In this document: positions 60,012 through 64,000 of the stretch, one piece after another
Position numbering within the stretch: the stretch's first letter is position 1
How the letters are laid out: every line of letters starts with the position of its first letter
Source: Parachitinimonas caeni
Lineage (GTDB): Bacteria; Pseudomonadota; Gammaproteobacteria; Burkholderiales; Chitinimonadaceae
Direction: 5' to 3'
Length of the DNA stretch: 64,000 bases
Assembly (NCBI RefSeq): GCF_030129945.1
Contig: NZ_JARRAF010000001.1
Coordinates: forward strand, 1-64,000
Made by a program: the position numbers and the translations under genes
The notes under the pieces: generated by a model
What the model saw: only the letters and a program-made list of their open reading frames with translations
Told to the model about the DNA's origin: nothing
Database searches by the model: none

Positions 60012-62042
60012 TCACTCCTGAGCTGACGCGGCATCCAGCACTTTGGCCAGGCCGGTCCGATACTTTTCAAATTCCCGATCCAACTCGCTGTTGCGCCGAT
60101 TGGAACTGATAGCCAATAAAGCCCGCTCTGTCGTCAGATGTAGCCATATGCGACTTTCCCGGATGTAAAACATGCAGAATACCCCGCAGATCATCATCAA
60201 GGCAGCCAAGTAAATCAAGGATTTGCCGGGCTCTCGCGTCAGTTGCAAACCACTCGCTTTGACTTCTTCAAACCCAACGGGCTGCAGATAAACCGGCACG
60301 CCATAATCAAAACTGGCAGATATCGCCACCAAGCCATCCATCAGGAAGCGGGAACGATCCTCGTCAAGCGGCCGGAATGGCAGCTCAGCCCGTTCGTCTG
60401 CCAAAGCCAAGGCTTCAGCAGCAGCGCCCTGCAAGATCTTGATATACGTTTCAGCGACTGTCTTGCGTTTATCTTCAGGCACTTTGGCCTTTAGGAAACG
60501 ATCAAGTTCAGCAAACCCACCTTCCGCAAATCGTTGCAAAACCCAGACAACTGATCGCTCAAAGTCCGCCGCCGAGCTGGCGCTGATAGCACCGCCTGCG
60601 CGCGCCTTGACGCCGGCGCGTCGAGCAATTTCCGGGTAAGCCGCAGCATCGAGCATGACTGCTCGCAAACGCATGAAACCATCAATCTTCATGCTCTCAT
60701 CCAACGGCCATCTTACAAAACCAAATGGCTGTGCCACCTCGGTCCGCACCCCTGACAACAGGTAAAACCGCCCATCAAGCTGGGCTGGGGACATATAGTT
60801 CAGAAATTCCCTGGCTTGTCCTTGCGTATCCCGCAACTTGAACTGAATGGAAGGCCCCATATTCCGTGTCCGCCTTTCAGCCTTGACGGAGCGGACATCG
60901 GCCAAAATCCCCGTGATACCTTCTTTATTTACAGCCTTGGCCTCATCCATTGTCTCGATATTAAATGGCCTAAACTCACCCAACTCCAGAGTATATTTAT
61001 CTTTGCCAATTTGATACGGCTGACTATTTAAAGATGTGGTGTTAACCAAATGCGGCCGCGCTGCGGGATCAAATAAATTCCAGGCCATCAATTCAAGCTT
61101 CGACCCGCCATCTCCAAAACTTGCCTGATAAATTGCAATGCCATTAACAACCAGAGGGTGATTCACTGAAACCGTTGCCTTGGTCAATTTACCGGTAGCC
61201 TTTTCAGTCACCGTAATGTCACTCGCAAATAGCTTTGGCTGCCCTGTTGAGTAATGTTCAACCTGGAATTTATTTAGCTTGATCGAGAAAGGTAACTCCT
61301 GAACAAAATACCCAGAACCACTATTGATAAAAATAACATCTACTTCCGCATTGGTGGGGACCGTGACATTGCCACGGAAAGCAAGATTATTTGGCGCTAG
61401 CCGACTGGCAGCAGGAATCTTGCTCTGAGGTAAATCGCGAGTCTCTGCAACCTTGGTGCCAAACAATTGCTGCCAGCGCAGAACCGGATTACCGTCCAGC
61501 ATGAAACCTAATCCACACAGAACAATCGAACTGTGGGCAAGCAAATAGCCGAGCTTATGCTTGCTGCCACGCTTTGCAGCAAACATCAGCCCATCTTCCC
61601 GCTGCAGAACTTTTACCTGATATCCAGATCCTTGCAAGCTCGCCAATATGCGAGCCTTTATCGGCTCCATTGCACCAGATACAGGAAACTCTGCGTGGTG
61701 GGCCATAGCCCTTAATGATTTAAGACTGGCACTATCCCGGTAACTGCGCATATCACGCAAAATCCCCGGCAAATGTCGATAGATACAAAAAGCTGTCGAG
61801 ACAACCACGAACCCTAGAATAAATAGAAACCAGGTTGAATGGTAGACATCATACAAGCCAAGAATTTCAAAAAATACCGCCCAGAATGGGCCTAATTCGA
61901 ATACATAATTGCTATAGGGTTCGTTCTGTTTGAGTACAGTTCCGATAATCGATGCAATCGCCAAAACTACCAGCAGACTGATTGCAAACCGCATGGAGGA
62001 CAGTAGCTCGTACAGTACCCGCAAAACTGAATGACGACGCAC
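60012..62042 (-). CDS. resB: Cytochrome c biogenesis protein ResB (Ccs1)
   Basis: 676 residues, starting at a GTG. Three membrane helices near the N terminus (about 14-36, 65-90, 165-185), a large periplasmic domain (about 200-610) and a final helix (about 620-640). The family start YELLSSMRFAISLLVVLAIASIIGTVLKQNEPY and the VNHPLVVNGIAIYQASFGDGGS block match ResB. It works with CcsB in system II maturation. The 5' part of the gene is noticeably AT-richer than the rest. The next gene, ccsB, starts within a few bases of its stop. Confidence 0.93.
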   Translation of the reverse strand: MRRHSVLRVLYELLSSMRFAISLLVVLAIASIIGTVLKQNEPYSNYVFELGPFWAVFFEILGLYDVYHSTWFLFILGFVVVSTAFCIYRHLPGILRDMRSYRDSASLKSLRAMAHHAEFPVSGAMEPIKARILASLQGSGYQVKVLQREDGLMFAAKRGSKHKLGYLLAHSSIVLCGLGFMLDGNPVLRWQQLFGTKVAETRDLPQSKIPAASRLAPNNLAFRGNVTVPTNAEVDVIFINSGSGYFVQELPFSIKLNKFQVEHYSTGQPKLFASDITVTEKATGKLTKATVSVNHPLVVNGIAIYQASFGDGGSKLELMAWNLFDPAARPHLVNTTSLNSQPYQIGKDKYTLELGEFRPFNIETMDEAKAVNKEGITGILADVRSVKAERRTRNMGPSIQFKLRDTQGQAREFLNYMSPAQLDGRFYLLSGVRTEVAQPFGFVRWPLDESMKIDGFMRLRAVMLDAAAYPEIARRAGVKARAGGAISASSAADFERSVVWVLQRFAEGGFAELDRFLKAKVPEDKRKTVAETYIKILQGAAAEALALADERAELPFRPLDEDRSRFLMDGLVAISASFDYGVPVYLQPVGFEEVKASGLQLTREPGKSLIYLAALMMICGVFCMFYIRESRIWLHLTTERALLAISSNRRNSELDREFEKYRTGLAKVLDAASAQE

Positions 62043-62080
62043 AGTTTTATTACCTTAAAGCAGCCGGGGAATACCCCGAA

Positions 62081-62115
62081 AAACAAATCGGGGTGGCCTT
62101 GGCCACCCCGATTTG
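62081..62115 (-). terminator. Terminator of the cytochrome c4 gene
   Basis: A 15-bp perfect stem (62084-62098 with 62101-62115), very tight loop, followed on the minus strand by TTTTT and then CGGGG. It lies about 50 bases beyond the cytochrome stop. This strong stop separates the cytochrome from resB. Confidence 0.9.
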
Positions 62116-62162
62116 CACATACCGATCAGCAATTACTTAGGTAATTACCCTTAGATGCCAGA

Positions 62163-62789
62163 TCAACGCAGCCCACTGATGTATTCTGAAACGGCTTCGA
62201 TTTCTTTATCCGTCATCTTGCCAGCAATTGCTTGCATCATCTGATTAGCATCGTTTGCACGCTCACCCTTTTTAAAGGCGGTCAGCTGAGATGACACGTA
62301 AGCGCCATGCTGGCTCGCTAAACGCGGGTACTGAATTGGCATCCCCGCGCCGGCCGGACCGTGGCAGGCCATACAAGCCGGTACGCCAGACGTCTGATTG
62401 CCACCACGATAGATCTTCTTGCCTTCAGCCAACAACTTTTCATTGTTTGCGCCGCGCGCCTTAGGCTGCTGGGAAGCAAAGTATGCTCCCAGGTTTCTCA
62501 TATCTTCATCTGTCAGGGTTGCCACCTGACCCGCCATGATAGGGTTCTTGCGAATTCCCTTCTTAAATTCAACCAACTGCTTGGTAATGTACTCTGCGTG
62601 CTGACCCGCCAAACTTGGATTGGCAGAAGCCGCACTATTGCCATCCAGTCCGTGACAAGCCGCGCAAACCTTCTCGACAATCGCCTTAGCTTTTGCAGGA
62701 TCTGCCTTGGCTGGGGCCGCTTCGCTCGCTGCCAAAGCGGAAGATGCAGTCATCAGGCCTAGGATTGCCGCCAACAGGCTGCGTTTCAT
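62163..62789 (-). CDS. Diheme cytochrome c4
   Basis: 208 residues with a signal peptide (KRSLLAAILGLMTASSALA). Two class I heme domains: CAACH at 42-46 (VCAACHGLDGN) and CMACH at 139-143 (ACMACHGPAGAGMP). The axial Met ligands are probably in NPIMAGQVATL and in QMMQAIAGKM. Cytochrome c4 carries electrons in the periplasm, often to cbb3-type or other oxidases. AAGGAG precedes the ATG. It needs the ResB-CcsB system encoded downstream for heme attachment. Confidence 0.93.
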   Translation of the reverse strand: MKRSLLAAILGLMTASSALAASEAAPAKADPAKAKAIVEKVCAACHGLDGNSAASANPSLAGQHAEYITKQLVEFKKGIRKNPIMAGQVATLTDEDMRNLGAYFASQQPKARGANNEKLLAEGKKIYRGGNQTSGVPACMACHGPAGAGMPIQYPRLASQHGAYVSSQLTAFKKGERANDANQMMQAIAGKMTDKEIEAVSEYISGLR

Positions 62790-62945
62790 GGTGACTCCTT
62801 GATTAGTGAACTGGGTGCCAAACCTGCCGACAAATTCGCTATTTGCACGCCATCACCTTGTTTTGGCTGCATTTGTCAAAGGCCGGTTCGATTCAAACCT
62901 GATATTCTATAACAATTCGAAATTTGCGCAAAAGCGCGAACAAAA

Positions 62946-63563
62946 ATGTCCCTTTTTTCAAAACTCCAATTCTTCACTACCGTCAACGACCTGCACTCTC
63001 TTCCGTATAACGGCCTGGAAGTCGCGTTTGCAGGGCGCTCGAATGCGGGCAAATCCAGCGCCATTAACACACTGGCCAATCACACCCGATTAGCTTACGT
63101 CTCAAAGACCCCCGGCCGAACACAGCATATCAACTACTTTACTTTAGGCGACGACCGATTCCTGGTAGATCTTCCTGGCTATGGCTACGCTCAGGTACCC
63201 GAAGCTATACGTGAGCACTGGATCAACTTACTCAGCAAATATCTGCAGACACGCAAGCAGTTGGTTGGACTCGTCATCCTGATGGACTCGCGCCATCCGT
63301 TCAAACCACTCGATAGACAGATGCTCGACTGGTTTGCCTCAACCGGCCGCCCCGTTCATGTCGTACTGACCAAGTCCGATAAGCTCACCCGCCAGCAAGC
63401 CGCACAAACACTTGCCAGCGCAAAACTCGAACTGAAGCACTACCCGAATCACACTTGCCAATTATTTTCCAGTTTAAAGAAAACAGGAACCGAAGAGCTC
63501 GACCACGTAATACAAGGCTGGTTTAACCGGGCACTTGGTACAAGCGAAGACACTTTAGCCTGA
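62946..63563 (+). CDS. engB: Ribosome biogenesis GTPase EngB (YihA/YsxC)
   Basis: 205 residues. GTPase motifs in order: G1 [12 protein letters not shown] (about 31-42), G2 [13 protein letters not shown]3 [13 protein letters not shown]4 TKSDKLT and G5 FSSLKKTG. It acts in 50S subunit assembly and is essential in many bacteria. It diverges from cytochrome c4 across a 156-base AT-rich gap. No strong ribosome site precedes the ATG. Two hairpins follow. Confidence 0.95.
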   Translation: MSLFSKLQFFTTVNDLHSLPYNGLEVAFAGRSNAGKSSAINTLANHTRLAYVSKTPGRTQHINYFTLGDDRFLVDLPGYGYAQVPEAIREHWINLLSKYLQTRKQLVGLVILMDSRHPFKPLDRQMLDWFASTGRPVHVVLTKSDKLTRQQAAQTLASAKLELKHYPNHTCQLFSSLKKTGTEELDHVIQGWFNRALGTSEDTLA

Positions 63564-63612
63564 TACTGGAACTTTCAACTTCGCGATTGACTCAATACGA
63601 CAGGCGTTGCCT

Positions 63613-63696
63613 CCCACTCCCCTCCCTGAGTGGGGCCCTGTTGTGCTGTCTCAAGGGCATTGACCCCAGCCTTTTCCCCTTAGGTTGGGGTTTTTT
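63613..63696 (+). terminator. Two hairpins after engB, the second a terminator
   Basis: A first stem CCCACTC/GAGTGGG (63613-63619 with 63628-63634), and then a 9-bp stem ACCCCAGCC/GGTTGGGGT (63663-63671 with 63683-63691, one G-T pair) followed by six T. The second is a clear intrinsic terminator about 100 bases after the engB stop. Confidence 0.85.
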
Positions 63697-63886
63697 ATTG
63701 ATTGCCAAATTTGGTTTGACTGCCGATATCTGCTAGACAATCAGTAGGCAATGATATTTCATTGACATCTGCCGCTTGCGTTGGCCGTGGAGCTGGCTCG
63801 CCGCTTGTGTTATGTTATCCACCCAGAATAATTTTCCCGGAGCAGGCCCTAATGGTTTATCAAAGGGCAAGAACAGGAGACTGCCG
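63697..63886. other. pilG upstream region
   Basis: About 190 bases from the engB terminator to the pilG ATG. It should hold the pilG promoter; CAGGAGA lies a few bases before the start codon. No other gene is seen in 63564-63886. Confidence 0.5.
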
Positions 63887-64000
63887 ATGAGCAACCTATC
63901 CGGCGTGAAGGTTATGGTCATCGACGACAGCAATACCATTCGCCGCAGCGCAGAGATTTTTCTTGGCCAAGCAGGGTGCCAGGTAATTCTTGCCGAGGAC
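63887..64000 (+). CDS. pilG: Twitching-motility response regulator PilG (partial, 5' end)
   Basis: Only the first 38 codons are in the window. The sequence SNLSGVKVMVIDDSNTIRRS matches the start of CheY-like receivers, with the acidic pair Asp13-Asp14, and is most like PilG of the Pil-Chp system that controls type IV pilus twitching. The phosphoacceptor Asp and the rest lie beyond the edge. AGGAG is present upstream. Other CheY-like single-domain regulators cannot be fully excluded. Confidence 0.75.
   Translation, partial: MSNLSGVKVMVIDDSNTIRRSAEIFLGQAGCQVILAED

Overview
The window is typical of a betaproteobacterial chromosome, most like the Neisseriales/Chitinibacteraceae side. It has a compact division and cell-wall (dcw) cluster without murB, system II cytochrome c biogenesis (ResB-CcsB) beside a diheme cytochrome c4 and engB, a PilG-type regulator, a TyrR homologue, and moderately high G+C with AT-rich gaps. 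The taxon is inferred from gene content and style only.

Layout. 1-337 is the leader side of an rRNA operon that runs off the left edge: a near-consensus minus-strand promoter and a boxA. Next come cysteine synthesis (cysK-cysE), an isomerase and a PAS-AraC regulator, an AT-richer secreted collagenase, kptA, a TonB-like orphan, an oxidoreductase/monooxygenase pair with a divergent LysR regulator, a secreted subtilase, a transglutaminase-like protein, creD and a PfkB kinase. 18.7-27.4 kb is a signalling block: a chemoreceptor, a periplasmic solute-binding protein, a REC-EAL c-di-GMP protein and a very large hybrid kinase with three REC and two Hpt domains. 27.6-37.4 kb holds msrP, an acetyltransferase, a thioesterase, a secreted beta-rich protein, tyrR, a GST, a patatin-like lipoprotein, a stand-alone PilB/GspE ATPase and two small envelope proteins.

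37.6-55.9 kb is the dcw cluster: mraZ-rsmH-ftsL-ftsI-murE-murF-mraY-murD-ftsW-murG-murC-ddl-[insert]-ftsQ-ftsA-ftsZ-lpxC. Most junctions overlap by 4 bases (ATGA or GTGA). Together these genes make lipid II from UDP-MurNAc, flip and polymerise it at the septum, build the Z ring, and commit to lipid A. It is read from a clear promoter carrying a four-repeat MraZ operator. Between ddl and ftsQ about 495 bases are intercalated, carrying two in-phase 114-bp direct repeats with hairpins. 56-64 kb holds a thioredoxin-like protein, rsmE, a DMT exporter, an acetyltransferase, ccsB-resB, cytochrome c4, engB and the first 38 codons of pilG.

The least explained feature is a dispersed, IS-end-like repeat with the core CTGTTGACGTTT. 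It recurs in non-coding gaps from 12 to 37 kb, as single ends and as two 120-155 bp inverted-repeat elements. One copy supplies the stop codon of the chemoreceptor. This looks like a MITE family peculiar to this genome. No tRNA, CRISPR array or complete IS was recognised.
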